A DNA stretch of 64,000 bases. It comes from DATFJT01 sp965230755 (GTDB lineage: Bacteria > Bacteroidota > Bacteroidia > Chitinophagales > Saprospiraceae). The notes under the pieces are model-generated. The model saw only the letters and a list, made by a program, of their open reading frames with translations. It ran no database searches and was not told where the DNA came from. This document shows, piece by piece, positions 36,231 through 45,623 of the stretch; within the stretch, counting starts at the first letter, position 1; every line of letters begins with the position of its first letter. A program made the translations under genes and the position numbers. The DNA lies in assembly GCA_965230755.1 (NCBI GenBank), contig CBDDLT010000003.1, positions 186,001-250,000 on the forward strand, written 5' to 3'.

Positions 36231-37192
36231 CCAGAGCTATATTTTTCCCACTGATAGGCTATATGAAAGAGTGCTTCGCCCTGCATCACTATTGGACCAT
36301 TGTTATGTCCAATGATGAATCCATCTCTATTGGCTTTTACTTCAGATTTTTTTAGCCCATAGGGTTCGTTAATTTCACCTATTACTTCGTTCATCTGAAC
36401 CAAGTCTCCAGACTCCTTTTTCCACAAGAATATTCCGGAAACATGAGCTCTTATCCAGGAAGATTTACTGAATATGAGACAGTCTTTCTCAACTAGTTCC
36501 CCGTCGATCATATCTAAATGCACAAGGACCCTCTTCATTCCTTTTAAGGCTTCCTGAATACTCAACAAGTCGAATCGCTTCGATTCCCCTCCCTCAAACA
36601 CCAAGCAGGGTTTATTTTCTTTAAAGGCAAATTGTCTCAGAGATCTATTGATCGGATCTTTGATAATGGTATAGGGACAGCCAAAAACTTTTGCCAACTC
36701 CAATGAAGATTCGTCGTTGGTCGTATATCTTATCTGAGGGTAATTATATCGACTTGCTCCACCAGTGTGAAAATCGAGAACGATGTCCACCAAAGGCATT
36801 ACTTTTTTAGTAATAGTTCGAGCCACCCGAGCAGCCATAGATCCCTTAAAATTGCCTGGAAAACTACGATTGACATCCTTCCCATCTTGCATATCCCGAG
36901 AAAAGTTGATAAAACCGTAAACATTCACAATGGGAATCGCGATGATCGTTCCCTTTTTTAGTCCTTCCAGATGGCCTTCGGCAACAGCTCTACGAAGAAT
37001 TTCGACCCCATTGATTTCATCTCCATGAACTCCGGCCAACAGTAAAATGCATGGACCAGGCTCATTGCCTCTGATAATATGAGCAAATACCTCTATTTCA
37101 TGACCAGAAGGAAGTCTGGAAACCTTCAAAGACAATCTCTTCTTTTCTCCTAGTTTAATCCGTTCTCCTTCAAGTTCTATCCAATCTGACAT
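36221..37192 (-). CDS. Succinylglutamate desuccinylase/aspartoacylase-family zinc hydrolase
   Basis: M14-like zinc amidohydrolase of 323 aa. The zinc ligands are in AGVHGDEINGVE (His and Glu, near residue 50) and DFHTGG (second His), and VFEGGE near residue 220 resembles the catalytic Glu region. The C-terminal part ends in a small beta domain. The ATG at 37192 is preferred over the adjacent GTG. It follows a RimK-like ligase gene by about 28 bases. The pairing suggests action on a glutamyl- or acyl-modified product of that ligase; the substrate is not known. Confidence 0.88.
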   Translation of the reverse strand: MSDWIELEGERIKLGEKKRLSLKVSRLPSGHEIEVFAHIIRGNEPGPCILLLAGVHGDEINGVEILRRAVAEGHLEGLKKGTIIAIPIVNVYGFINFSRDMQDGKDVNRSFPGNFKGSMAARVARTITKKVMPLVDIVLDFHTGGASRYNYPQIRYTTNDESSLELAKVFGCPYTIIKDPINRSLRQFAFKENKPCLVFEGGESKRFDLLSIQEALKGMKRVLVHLDMIDGELVEKDCLIFSKSSWIRAHVSGIFLWKKESGDLVQMNEVIGEINEPYGLKKSEVKANRDGFIIGHNNGPIVMQGEALFHIAYQWEKYSSGKK

Positions 37193-37220
37193 CACCTAAT
37201 TTTTAAAACATCAAAATTAA

Positions 37221-38099
37221 TTATTTTGAAATGCTAATCGCATAATTAATGATGGCCCTTGCTACATTGATTTTGGTAAATTGTTCAATTCCCTCCAAGC
37301 CAGGTGAAGGGTTCACTTCTAATACGAGTGGTCCCTTTTTCGATCTTAAGATGTCAACTCCGGCCACTCCGAGATTTAATGTACGACAGGCGTTCAAAGC
37401 AATCTGTTCTTCTTCTTGAGATAATTGCACTGGAATTCCAACCCCACCTCTGTGAATATTGCTGCGAAAATCTCCATCCTTTGCTTGCCTTTTCATTGCT
37501 GCGATTACTGTGTTCCCTACAACAAAAGCTCTTATATCTGCTCCTCCTGATTCCTCTATAAATTCTTGAACAAGAATTCTCTTTCTCAGTTTTTTCAAAG
37601 TCTCAATGATGCTTCTAGCGTTCTTCTCATTTTCCGCCAAGATAACACCAATTCCTTGGGTTCCTTGAAGTAGCTTGATGATCATCTTGCCATTTTCGAA
37701 TTCATCAAATACCAATTCTTCTTCGTTATACGGGCTAGAATAAACTGTCTTTGGAATTGGGATTCCCTCGGCACTCAATAATTCATAACACCTCAATTTG
37801 TCCCTTGCAATTTCCAATCCATATGAAGAAATTGTAACCGGAATCCCTATCCTTTCACAATGACGAATGGCCATAGACCCCATGTAGGTGACTGAGTTGC
37901 CAATTCGAGGGACGGCAACATCGTAATCCTCCAGAGCTTCAAATCCGTAATAAAAATTAGCATCACCAGAGCCCAATACAGACTTGCAGTACAAATGATC
38001 TATAATAAAAACTTGATGTCCTTGCTTCTGTGCTTCATACTTAAGCCGCTGAGTGCTATAGATCATAGGACCTCTGGAGAAAATCAAAACTTTAGCCAT
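37221..38099 (-). CDS. rimK: RimK-like ATP-grasp ligase
   Basis: ATP-grasp amino acid ligase of about 292 aa, related to RimK, which adds glutamate residues to the C-terminus of ribosomal protein S6. The pre-ATP-grasp domain (VLIFSRGPMIYSTQRL), nucleotide-binding segments (MIIKLLQGTQGIGVILAE, VQEFIEESGGADIRAFV) and the metal-binding end VLEVNPSPGLEGIE are present. The ATG at 38099 gives MAKVLIFS; a TTG two codons upstream is possible. It is the first gene of a two-gene leftward unit with the aspartoacylase-like gene. Target protein or metabolite not determinable from sequence. Confidence 0.9.
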   Translation of the reverse strand: MAKVLIFSRGPMIYSTQRLKYEAQKQGHQVFIIDHLYCKSVLGSGDANFYYGFEALEDYDVAVPRIGNSVTYMGSMAIRHCERIGIPVTISSYGLEIARDKLRCYELLSAEGIPIPKTVYSSPYNEEELVFDEFENGKMIIKLLQGTQGIGVILAENEKNARSIIETLKKLRKRILVQEFIEESGGADIRAFVVGNTVIAAMKRQAKDGDFRSNIHRGGVGIPVQLSQEEEQIALNACRTLNLGVAGVDILRSKKGPLVLEVNPSPGLEGIEQFTKINVARAIINYAISISK

Positions 38100-38205
38100 A
38101 GTCAATTATTGAGTCATCAATGCGATATACTTTACTCATCAACCGAAGTAAACTAGAATTCACAATCTAAAAAAATAAATCTTGAAATAAGACTCTGATA
38201 GCTCA

Positions 38206-38213
38206 CAAAAGTA
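38206..38213 (-). promoter_or_regulatory. Putative -7 element for rimK
   Basis: On the minus strand TACTTTTG fits TAnnTTTG, about 107 bases upstream of the rimK ATG. No -33 box is seen, and the long leader makes this uncertain. Confidence 0.3.
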
Positions 38214-38231
38214 TCGTCTATCAATCAAGCA

Positions 38232-38239
38232 TAAATTTG
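38232..38239 (+). promoter_or_regulatory. Putative -7 element for the UMF1-family transporter
   Basis: TAAATTTG fits TAnnTTTG. With transcription starting near 38246, only the ATG at 38283, not the upstream in-frame start at 38244, would be usable, which agrees with the conserved protein start. Confidence 0.45.
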
Positions 38240-38282
38240 TATCTTGATGATTCCTATTCAAAAAAAAGGAAATCGTTTCGAT

Positions 38283-39566
38283 ATGTCCAATATTAATTCC
38301 AAAAGAGTAATAAGAGGTTGGGTTTTCTTTGATTGGGCTAACTCTGCTTATGCCTTGGTCATTATGGTAGCCGTATTTCCGGCCTACTTTCTAGCTGTAA
38401 CCGACGATGTTCTTTACTTCGGCTCATACGGTATTAGCAATAGTGTGGTTTACGCTTATTCCGTTTCTATTTCCTATCTCATTGTGGCTATGATGTCACC
38501 GGTGCTAAGTGGAATAGCCGATAGCCATAATTCGAAAATGCATTTTCTCAAGATATTTACCTATACCGGATCTATCGCCTGCCTTTCGCTTTTCTTTTTT
38601 ACTGGAAATGGTGGTGATTACTGGCTGGGCCTAATCGCTTCGGTAATAGCGGCTATTGGCTTTGCGGGAAGTTTAGTGTTCTACAATGCTTATCTCCCGG
38701 AAATTGTAAGCCGAGATAGAATGGATGCAGTTTCAGCCTTGGGCTTTTCATACGGTTATATTGGAAGTGTGATCTTACTTATTATATGTCTTGTCTTAAT
38801 TCAATTTCATGAAAGTTTTGGAATTGACAAGGGATTGGCCACGAGAATTTCATTCCTTTCGGTAGGCTTATGGTGGATGGGCTTTGCCCAAATTACTTTT
38901 AATCGTTTGCCCAAGGGCAACAAATTGGCCCTTAAGAGAAGGCTTTTTTCAAGAGGTTGGGAAGAGATCAAAATGGTGTTTTTTCAGCTTCGACAACAGG
39001 GCAATATTAAGTCATTTCTGACCTCATTTTTCTTTTATTCTATGGGTGTTCAGACGGTCATTATGTTGGCCACAGCATTTGCTGAAAAGGAATTGAGCTT
39101 TGAGACCTCCGAACTAATATTACTGGTTCTTATTCTTCAACTAGTGGCCATAGTAGGAGCTCATTTGTTTGCGGCAATTTCCAAAAGAATTGGCAATAAA
39201 TATTCTATCATCATTATGCTTGTGATTTGGACGCTGATCTGTTTTGTAGCCTATTTCGTGCAGGAAACACTACAATTTTACATCTTGGCTTTCTGTGTAG
39301 GTCTTGTTATGGGTGGAATTCAATCTATTTCTAGATCCAGTTACAGCAAAATTATTCCCAACAAGGGAACGGATGCGGCTTCTTATTTCAGTTTTTATGA
39401 AATTCTTGAAAAGATGGGGATTGTCATAGGTACAGCAAGCTTTGGATTAATAGAACAATTGACCGGTGGAATGCGCAATAGCATTCTAGCTTTGGGTAGC
39501 TTTTTTCTAATTGGTATTATCCTAATATATAGAGTCAACTTTGGCCCTAAGTCCGAACAAAAATAG
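38283..39566 (+). CDS. MFS transporter, UMF1 (Atg22-like) family
   Basis: About 427 aa with around twelve membrane helices. The N-terminal WVFFDWANSAYALVIM segment is the hallmark of the UMF1/Atg22-like MFS branch, and the loop SGIADSHNSK and the later GGIQSISRSSYSKIIP fit MFS inter-helix motifs. Relatives in yeast export amino acids from vacuoles; bacterial substrates are unknown. The upstream in-frame start at 38244 would add 13 residues and is not favoured. It is convergent with the beta-helix lipoprotein gene, 6 bases apart. Confidence 0.9.
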   Translation: MSNINSKRVIRGWVFFDWANSAYALVIMVAVFPAYFLAVTDDVLYFGSYGISNSVVYAYSVSISYLIVAMMSPVLSGIADSHNSKMHFLKIFTYTGSIACLSLFFFTGNGGDYWLGLIASVIAAIGFAGSLVFYNAYLPEIVSRDRMDAVSALGFSYGYIGSVILLIICLVLIQFHESFGIDKGLATRISFLSVGLWWMGFAQITFNRLPKGNKLALKRRLFSRGWEEIKMVFFQLRQQGNIKSFLTSFFFYSMGVQTVIMLATAFAEKELSFETSELILLVLILQLVAIVGAHLFAAISKRIGNKYSIIIMLVIWTLICFVAYFVQETLQFYILAFCVGLVMGGIQSISRSSYSKIIPNKGTDAASYFSFYEILEKMGIVIGTASFGLIEQLTGGMRNSILALGSFFLIGIILIYRVNFGPKSEQK

Positions 39567-39572
39567 GGTCCA

Positions 39573-41045
39573 TTATTCCTGATATTCATAACAACCCAAA
39601 TCCGGATTGTTGTCTCGTGGCATTCCTAAAATATCTTCATTAATGCCCAACTGCAATCCTTTATCAATGGCCACCGAAAGAGTATCTAATGAGTAGTCTA
39701 TTTCATCTATACTGGTGAACAAAGCATCAGAAAACTGAGGTTCGAAGCACTCATTACAATGATCAAAGAAGTCGGGATAATCGACCAACAATTCATCCGT
39801 CTTTACAATGCAATGATCGAAATCATAATTAAAATCTACCCCATCGGCAGCAGAAAGTAGAATCTCATCTCGTGCTGAACCATAAATAATACTATTTCTA
39901 GCGACAAAATTTAACGGAGCGGCAAAGGCCTGTGTGCATCCGGGTAAATCCAAGCATCTAAAATTCGATAATCCGACAGCAGAACGGTCTGTTCCAAAGT
40001 TTGCAAAGCTACAGTGCTCAAAAGTGTAGTTTCCTCCCTGGACAGCTTCAAAAGCACTCCCCCTATTATCCGCAAATAGGCAATTTTCAGCTACAATATT
40101 CGCTTGAATAGCAGTAAGCCCTGTTCCTGAAGTGAGCAGTATTTGCGACCTGTCCAGAACTAGAGAAGCAGCAGAATCCACTTCAATTCCGATGATAGAA
40201 TTTCGAATTGTTGTGTTCCTGAATACATTACCTGAACTACCCTTGGAAATTCTTATTCCAGCCCATTGCCCTTCGTCGTCTTGAAATGATTCTTCTAATC
40301 GGTCCGTACTCCAAGTAATAGGATTTTCAACACTGCCTAGGCATTCGATCTTACCTTCGCTTCCCACAACAATGAATCCTCCATTAAAGATGAAATCCTC
40401 ATCTATTACACTGAGTCCGCCATGAACATAAATATTGGTGCCTTCCATCACCCTGAGAATACAGCTGTCTATGATCAAAGCCCCAAATATGACATATGGC
40501 CTGGGATCATTGAATTCCACCACATTATTATCACAACTTAAAACACTGATCGTATTATTTTCATTCAAATCCGGCAAATAAATGGCATTCTGTCCCCACG
40601 CTTCAATGACCACTCGTTGTTCCACTCCATTGGTCTCAAAAAGCATATTCTCTTCAATAATGAATGGGCTTGCACTTATGGGGTCGTCAGGATCAATTGT
40701 TACCTCTATAAAAGCATATGTACTGTCTTCCGGACCGATCTCCAGATTTTCTACCATTGGCCCCTTAAATCCATCTACATTAAATCTAAACTTACTATCA
40801 TCTCCCGAAGCCATCTGTATCTTGCCTATCCTAATCGATTCCGTATGTCTATTGTATATTTTCAATATCTGAGTCGCAGATCCTCTTTGTGTAAATACAG
40901 TATCAAATCTTATAGAATCGACGGAAAAGCCCAGTAGTTTGGATGGATCCGTTGTAAAAACTTCCTCTTCTTCGCAATTCGACAAAAGAAAAAGGCAACA
41001 AATGGATAGCGCTATATGTACAAAAGTAAATTTCACCGATTTCAT
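39573..41045 (-). CDS. Lipoprotein with right-handed beta-helix repeats
   Basis: About 490 aa. The signal peptide ends in the lipobox LLSNC, followed by EEEE, so the product should be a lipoprotein. Residues 30-150 look like an immunoglobulin-like domain (ILKIYNRHTESIRIGKIQM). The middle shows parallel beta-helix spacing (FRNTTIRNSIIGIEVDSAAS, VLDRSQILLTSGTGLTAIQ, NYTFEHCSFANFG). The C-terminus ends with a DNNPDLGCYEY motif seen in many Bacteroidota beta-helix surface proteins. The ATG at 41045 is chosen over one at 41081. Function unknown; polysaccharide contact is common for this fold. Confidence 0.8.
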   Translation of the reverse strand: MKSVKFTFVHIALSICCLFLLSNCEEEEVFTTDPSKLLGFSVDSIRFDTVFTQRGSATQILKIYNRHTESIRIGKIQMASGDDSKFRFNVDGFKGPMVENLEIGPEDSTYAFIEVTIDPDDPISASPFIIEENMLFETNGVEQRVVIEAWGQNAIYLPDLNENNTISVLSCDNNVVEFNDPRPYVIFGALIIDSCILRVMEGTNIYVHGGLSVIDEDFIFNGGFIVVGSEGKIECLGSVENPITWSTDRLEESFQDDEGQWAGIRISKGSSGNVFRNTTIRNSIIGIEVDSAASLVLDRSQILLTSGTGLTAIQANIVAENCLFADNRGSAFEAVQGGNYTFEHCSFANFGTDRSAVGLSNFRCLDLPGCTQAFAAPLNFVARNSIIYGSARDEILLSAADGVDFNYDFDHCIVKTDELLVDYPDFFDHCNECFEPQFSDALFTSIDEIDYSLDTLSVAIDKGLQLGINEDILGMPRDNNPDLGCYEYQE

Positions 41046-41110
41046 CGTTTTAGTCTGTAACTTTACATTCCATAAAGACAATCCGAATTATCTTGGGATC
41101 AATCTGAAAA

Positions 41111-41794
41111 ATGAACATAAAGGTAATCATTCCGGCATATAACGAAGAAGACGCTATAGCACTTGTTGTTAACGAAATTCCCGAAGGATTGGTATCTGAG
41201 GTTATCGTTGTAAATAATAATAGTACAGATTTGACAGCTTCTGTCGCAGAGAGGGCTGGAGCCACAGTTATTGATCAGCCATTGAGGGGTTATGGAAATG
41301 CCTGCCTGAAGGGATTGGATTATGTAGCGAATGCTCATGATAGAACGGATATCATTGTTTTTTTGGATGGAGATCATTCAGACTATCCGGAAAAAATGAA
41401 GGAATTGGTGGAGCCGATTGTAGATCGTGCTGTAGATCTGGTCATAGGATCCAGAGCTTTAGGTCAACTTGAAAGAGGTTCGATGACCTTTCCGCAAATC
41501 TTTGGAAATTGGTTGGCGACTCGATTGATAAGGTTCTTTTTTGGATATCGATTTACCGATCTGGGGCCTTTTCGAGCGATAAAGTATTCGAAATTACTAG
41601 AGCTGAATATGCAAGATAAAACCTATGGTTGGACTGTTGAAATGCAGGTCAAAGCTGCGAAGAAAAAATTTCGAACCATAGAAGTTGCTGTTCCCTACAG
41701 AAGAAGAATTGGGTTTTCGAAAATATCCGGAACAGTCAAAGGCACACTGCTGGCTGGTTATAAAATTATTTGGACCATTTTTAAATACTTATAG
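41111..41794 (+). CDS. Family 2 glycosyltransferase (polyprenyl-phosphate sugar type)
   Basis: The 227-aa enzyme has the GT2/GT-A fold: VIIPAYNEEDAI at the N-terminus, VVNNNSTD, and the metal-binding DGDHSD near residue 93. Its form is that of dolichyl- or polyprenyl-phosphate sugar synthases without C-terminal membrane helices. It is the first of three tightly packed glycosyltransferase genes (gaps of 5 bases and an 8-base overlap). A lipid-linked sugar made here could feed the GT-C enzyme two genes downstream; that link is inference. Confidence 0.9.
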   Translation: MNIKVIIPAYNEEDAIALVVNEIPEGLVSEVIVVNNNSTDLTASVAERAGATVIDQPLRGYGNACLKGLDYVANAHDRTDIIVFLDGDHSDYPEKMKELVEPIVDRAVDLVIGSRALGQLERGSMTFPQIFGNWLATRLIRFFFGYRFTDLGPFRAIKYSKLLELNMQDKTYGWTVEMQVKAAKKKFRTIEVAVPYRRRIGFSKISGTVKGTLLAGYKIIWTIFKYL

Positions 41795-41799
41795 AGACT

Positions 41800-43284
41800 A
41801 TGTATGCGATTACTATAGCCCTTTTAATTTTTTATGCCATACTGGTTTTACTATTGACCGCCTATTGCCTTCTTCAATTGCATTTGCTCTATTATTATAG
41901 AAAGACCGATTCGAGTAAGACAAAAGAGTTACCTGATTCAGCTCAGGTTTTCGAACCCCATGTGACGATTCAACTACCCATTTTTAATGAAAAATATGTT
42001 ATTGAAAGGCTCTTAAAGCAAATTGTTGAGATAGAATACCCTAAGAATAAACTTCAAATTCAAATTCTAGATGATTCGACCGATGACACCTTGGAGTTAT
42101 CGAGGAGTTTGTCCGAAAAGTATGGAAAGGAAGGGTATGATATTTCTGTAATACACCGAGAGGATAGGTCGGGATACAAGGCAGGAGCTTTGGACAATGG
42201 TTTGAAAAGGGCCAAAGGTGAGTTCATCGCTATATTTGATGCTGATTTTCTTCCCAAAAAGAGTTTTTTAAAGGATACTTTGTATTACTTCTCTGATGAT
42301 CAAATAGGAGTTGTACAAACCAGATGGTCTCATCTTAACGAAGAATACAGCCTACTTACCAGGCTTCAAGCATTTCAATTGAATGTGCATTTTACTGTGG
42401 AGCAAAATGGTCGGTCAGGAGGAAATTTGATGTTACAATTCAACGGTACGGCAGGTATTTGGAGGAAGGAGACAATTGACGTCGCAGGAGGCTGGAATGC
42501 AGATACGATTACAGAGGATCTGGATCTTAGCTATCGTGCTCAACTGGCCGGATACAGAATTCAGTATCTTGAAAATATTCCGTCTCCGGCTGAGTTACCA
42601 GTGGAAATGACGAGCTTAAAGTCACAGCAGTTTCGATGGATGAAGGGAGGAGCAGAAGTCGCTAAGAAAATTCTGCCTCGTATTCTCAAAGACCCGAATT
42701 TGACTTTCCGACAGAAACTTCATGCAACAGGTCACCTACTCAACAGCAGCGTTTTTTTGATCATTATTGGCACAGGAATACTATCTATTCCACTCATGTT
42801 TCTGCTTCGGCATTTTAATCTGACCATTCCCTACTTAAGTATTGGTTTTCTGGGATTGGTTTCAATTATTTTCGTCTATTACGAAGCCAATGTCAGGGCC
42901 GTACTAGAAAATGATAATATTAAAAAGGATTTATTTAAGTTTCTCGTTCTATTTCCGGTATTTCTGGCCTTATCTATGGGCTTGAGCCTGCACAATGCTT
43001 GGGCTGTTCTTCAGGGTTACATTGGTAAGAAAACGGCGTTTATTAGAACACCTAAGTTCAATATTATGGACAAGAAAGAAGACTGGAAAGGGAACAAATA
43101 TTTGGTAAAGAAAGGAAGCTTATTGAATCTGATTGAAGGAATCCTGGGAATTATCTTTTTAGTTTTATTCGTCAATGGTATTTGGAATAAAGACTTTGGC
43201 TTTTTATATCTGCACTTCTTTTTTGGACTGGGATTTCTAGCGATTTGCTATTATTCCATACTTCATAAATCAAGAAATGCCTAA
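41800..43284 (+). CDS. Processive-type membrane glycosyltransferase (GT2, cellulose-synthase-like)
   Basis: The 494-aa protein has an N-terminal helix, a GT2 domain with PIFNEKYVIERLL, FDADFLP (DxD) and TEDLDLSYR, the QxxRW motif as QQFRWMKG, and four or five C-terminal helices. This D, DxD, D, QxxRW set is shared by cellulose, hyaluronan and glucomannan synthases and by single-sugar transferases to lipids. It is closest in look to the CslA-like bacterial group. Product unknown. It sits between a polyprenyl sugar synthase-like gene and a GT-C gene. Confidence 0.9.
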   Translation: MYAITIALLIFYAILVLLLTAYCLLQLHLLYYYRKTDSSKTKELPDSAQVFEPHVTIQLPIFNEKYVIERLLKQIVEIEYPKNKLQIQILDDSTDDTLELSRSLSEKYGKEGYDISVIHREDRSGYKAGALDNGLKRAKGEFIAIFDADFLPKKSFLKDTLYYFSDDQIGVVQTRWSHLNEEYSLLTRLQAFQLNVHFTVEQNGRSGGNLMLQFNGTAGIWRKETIDVAGGWNADTITEDLDLSYRAQLAGYRIQYLENIPSPAELPVEMTSLKSQQFRWMKGGAEVAKKILPRILKDPNLTFRQKLHATGHLLNSSVFLIIIGTGILSIPLMFLLRHFNLTIPYLSIGFLGLVSIIFVYYEANVRAVLENDNIKKDLFKFLVLFPVFLALSMGLSLHNAWAVLQGYIGKKTAFIRTPKFNIMDKKEDWKGNKYLVKKGSLLNLIEGILGIIFLVLFVNGIWNKDFGFLYLHFFFGLGFLAICYYSILHKSRNA

Positions 43285-44632
43285 GAGCAGAGCTTTTCTT
43301 CTTTTCTTTTTCTATGTTCTACTGCAGGTGTATTATATCTGTACTGTTGAACAAAATGATTTTATTTCTATTCTTTTCTATTTTGTAGGAGCGTCGATAT
43401 TGTGTTATCTCTTTTATCGATTTACTTCATTTAGTAAACATGGACTTGGTTTATTAATCTTCGGGTTGGTTTTACGCGTAATATTGATTTTCGAATCACC
43501 GGCACTAAGTGATGACTACTATCGATATTACTGGGATGCCTGGCTTATCGAACATTCCCAAGACCCCTACTCCACTCCACCTAATGAACTGTATAATAAA
43601 ACAATAAAAGCACCTCAAAATGACCCTATTTCTGAGGTCTATCAGAAGCTTAATTCACCGGAATACAATAGTGTTTACCCATTGGGTTCTCAAATCATAT
43701 TTTCGTTTGCCTATTACCTTTCTGGCACAGATTTGAATATGTTCCCACTTGTGTTGTGTATCATTTTTCTATTCTTTGAGGGACTTTTGATTCTCTCATG
43801 CCTGAAACTGCTCGAGTATCTAAATGCCAACAAACAACAAATCCTCCTTTTGATATTCAATCCATTCTTCATTGTCGAATTCGTGGGAAACCTTCATTTG
43901 GATTTAATATTTGTTAGTCTCATGTTTTTGGGTTTGGTTCAGTTAATAAAAGCCAGAACCATTCTATCTGGCCTATTGTTAAGCCTATCTTTAAGTATAA
44001 AACCCCAAGCCATCATCTTTATTCCCTTCATGGTATTGTTATCGAAAGACTTTGTTTATGCCCTTAAATTATCCGGGACAATTGCACTTGGTACTATGCT
44101 AATGTATGTACCAATAGTATATTTCAACTCTTTATCCGGTTTTTCTGAAGGCCTCGAACTATATTTTAAACGCTTCGAATTCAATGCCTCCCTGTACTAC
44201 TTTTTCCGTTGGTTGGGATATAAAAGTACCGGGTATAATCAAATTGCTGTCATCGGGCCATGGATGTCGGCAGCCATAGCGGTAAGCCTGATTGTAATTT
44301 GGATCAGAGGATTCCTGCTGGCACTTAGGGGGATTTTCACTCTTGAACAGGCACTAAAACTGATGAGCTGGTCATTTATAATCTATCTCTTACTTTCGAC
44401 TACAGTACATCCTTGGTATATTCTTCCATTACTAATAATCGGAATTTTGCTAGATAAGCTATGGCTTATAGTATGGAGTGGAGTTATCTTTCTATCCTAC
44501 TCCTTTTACGATGAGATTTTCGAAACCTGGAGTTTCGTTTTATCCCTATTATCTTACCTCCCTGTAGTACTATTCGCACTCAATGAGTTATTCAATCAAG
44601 AATCAAAACGAAACTCCTTAAAATTGAGTTAG
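43277..44632 (+). CDS. GT-C fold polytopic glycosyltransferase
   Basis: Highly hydrophobic 451-aa protein with about ten to twelve helices. The first extracytoplasmic loop contains an acidic cluster, SDDYYRYYWD, in the position of the catalytic Asp of GT-C enzymes that use polyprenyl-phosphate sugars. GNLHLDLIFV later resembles a conserved segment of the mannosyltransferase-like families. Its start overlaps the previous gene by 8 bases. It converges on the second gldN gene with a 4-base overlap at the stops. Confidence 0.82.
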   Translation: MPKSRAFLLFFFYVLLQVYYICTVEQNDFISILFYFVGASILCYLFYRFTSFSKHGLGLLIFGLVLRVILIFESPALSDDYYRYYWDAWLIEHSQDPYSTPPNELYNKTIKAPQNDPISEVYQKLNSPEYNSVYPLGSQIIFSFAYYLSGTDLNMFPLVLCIIFLFFEGLLILSCLKLLEYLNANKQQILLLIFNPFFIVEFVGNLHLDLIFVSLMFLGLVQLIKARTILSGLLLSLSLSIKPQAIIFIPFMVLLSKDFVYALKLSGTIALGTMLMYVPIVYFNSLSGFSEGLELYFKRFEFNASLYYFFRWLGYKSTGYNQIAVIGPWMSAAIAVSLIVIWIRGFLLALRGIFTLEQALKLMSWSFIIYLLLSTTVHPWYILPLLIIGILLDKLWLIVWSGVIFLSYSFYDEIFETWSFVLSLLSYLPVVLFALNELFNQESKRNSLKLS

Positions 44633-45486
44633 TGACTCCAGAGATCATGCTCAAAGTTGAATATCTCCATTCCAATCTTTTGCGATTCTAGCATTTTATC
44701 CAGCCCCGAATACATATCTTTTAATCTGAGATCTTTTATGTTGGATTCTTTATAGATGTGACTCGAAAACAATCTCATCTCAAATAGTTGTTCCCAGGAT
44801 ATTCTGGCGGCGTCATTCCCTGGCATAAAGATCTCTTCCGAGGCCAGCTGAGCTCTTAAATGAGGGTAGTAAACCCAAAATAGCGGTCTCTCGTACATGA
44901 ATTCGCCCTGATCATTATATTCGTCAATGATTGGGGCAATTCCAAGAATCCGCACGTCCATTGTTGATCTCTCCTCATCAAAAAACCATACTTCCTTTAT
45001 TCTGTATCTGTTCACATCAGAATCATTGAGGATATTCTCTACAATTTGATAACTGCTTACAAATGTTTTAGGATCTATGATCTCAACGGTGTCCGTTGAA
45101 TAAAGAATGGATCTGATTTCATCTTTTCGTAGAGGTATCTGAAATTGATCATTTTCTACGCTGTACGCCCTTAGATTTTCCTCTTCTACAGCATCTTTTA
45201 TAATTTCGAAAAAACTCCGGTTAGGATAGCTGAATACTTGATTCATCTTTTCTCGAGTATCTATCACTCTCCAAATCTTCTTCTCCCAGAATATATCTGC
45301 CTCCCGAATATGATCATAGGACAAAATCCGTTTTTCCTGTAAGATGGATTCCTTTACAATCCCATCAATAGGGACATCTGTCATTTTTATTTCTTGATTA
45401 TTGTTTACAGGTGATTTTTGTGCAGTGCAGTACAGTGTGAAAGTAAATGAAAAAAGTAAGCCGAGTAAGAAACGATTAGTCATCAT
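44629..45486 (-). CDS. Second GldN-family protein (GldN/GldO paralogue)
   Basis: The 285-aa secreted protein has a signal peptide (RFLLGLLFSFTFTLYCTAQ) and a full GldN domain. It is collinear with the neighbouring GldN over its whole length, sharing blocks such as EKKIWRVIDTREKMN, YRIKE-WFFDEE, VRILGIAPIIDEY, GNDAARISWE and the identical end EIFNFEHDLWS. GldN is a periplasmic part of the T9SS ring complex with GldK. A gldN/gldO tandem is known in Flavobacterium johnsoniae. Here a strong terminator stands between the two copies, so this one may be expressed separately or only by read-through. Confidence 0.92.
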   Translation of the reverse strand: MMTNRFLLGLLFSFTFTLYCTAQKSPVNNNQEIKMTDVPIDGIVKESILQEKRILSYDHIREADIFWEKKIWRVIDTREKMNQVFSYPNRSFFEIIKDAVEEENLRAYSVENDQFQIPLRKDEIRSILYSTDTVEIIDPKTFVSSYQIVENILNDSDVNRYRIKEVWFFDEERSTMDVRILGIAPIIDEYNDQGEFMYERPLFWVYYPHLRAQLASEEIFMPGNDAARISWEQLFEMRLFSSHIYKESNIKDLRLKDMYSGLDKMLESQKIGMEIFNFEHDLWSH

Positions 45487-45568
45487 TGGTCGAAAAATTT
45501 TGTTTTAAAAAATGTTTATTTCGCCGTGGTTAGTGTAGGAATTCGGAGAATACCATTTTCAAAACAAA

Positions 45569-45604
45569 AAAAGGGGAAGAATTCGTATCAATTCTTCCCC
45601 TTTT
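45569..45604 (-). terminator. Perfect 15-bp terminator between the two gldN genes
   Basis: AAAAGGGGAAGAATT and AATTCTTCCCCTTTT form a perfect stem with a 6-base loop. On the minus strand the stem follows the first gldN by about 20 bases and is followed by an eight-T run, G and TTTT. This should end the gldKLMN transcript. Confidence 0.9.
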
Positions 45605-45623
45605 AACATATTTCGATTAGAAA

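Noticed and set aside
45487..45568. Promoter for the second gldN
   Set aside because: A TTTG is present on the minus strand, but the sequence 20 bases downstream (TACACTAA) does not fit TAnnTTTG.
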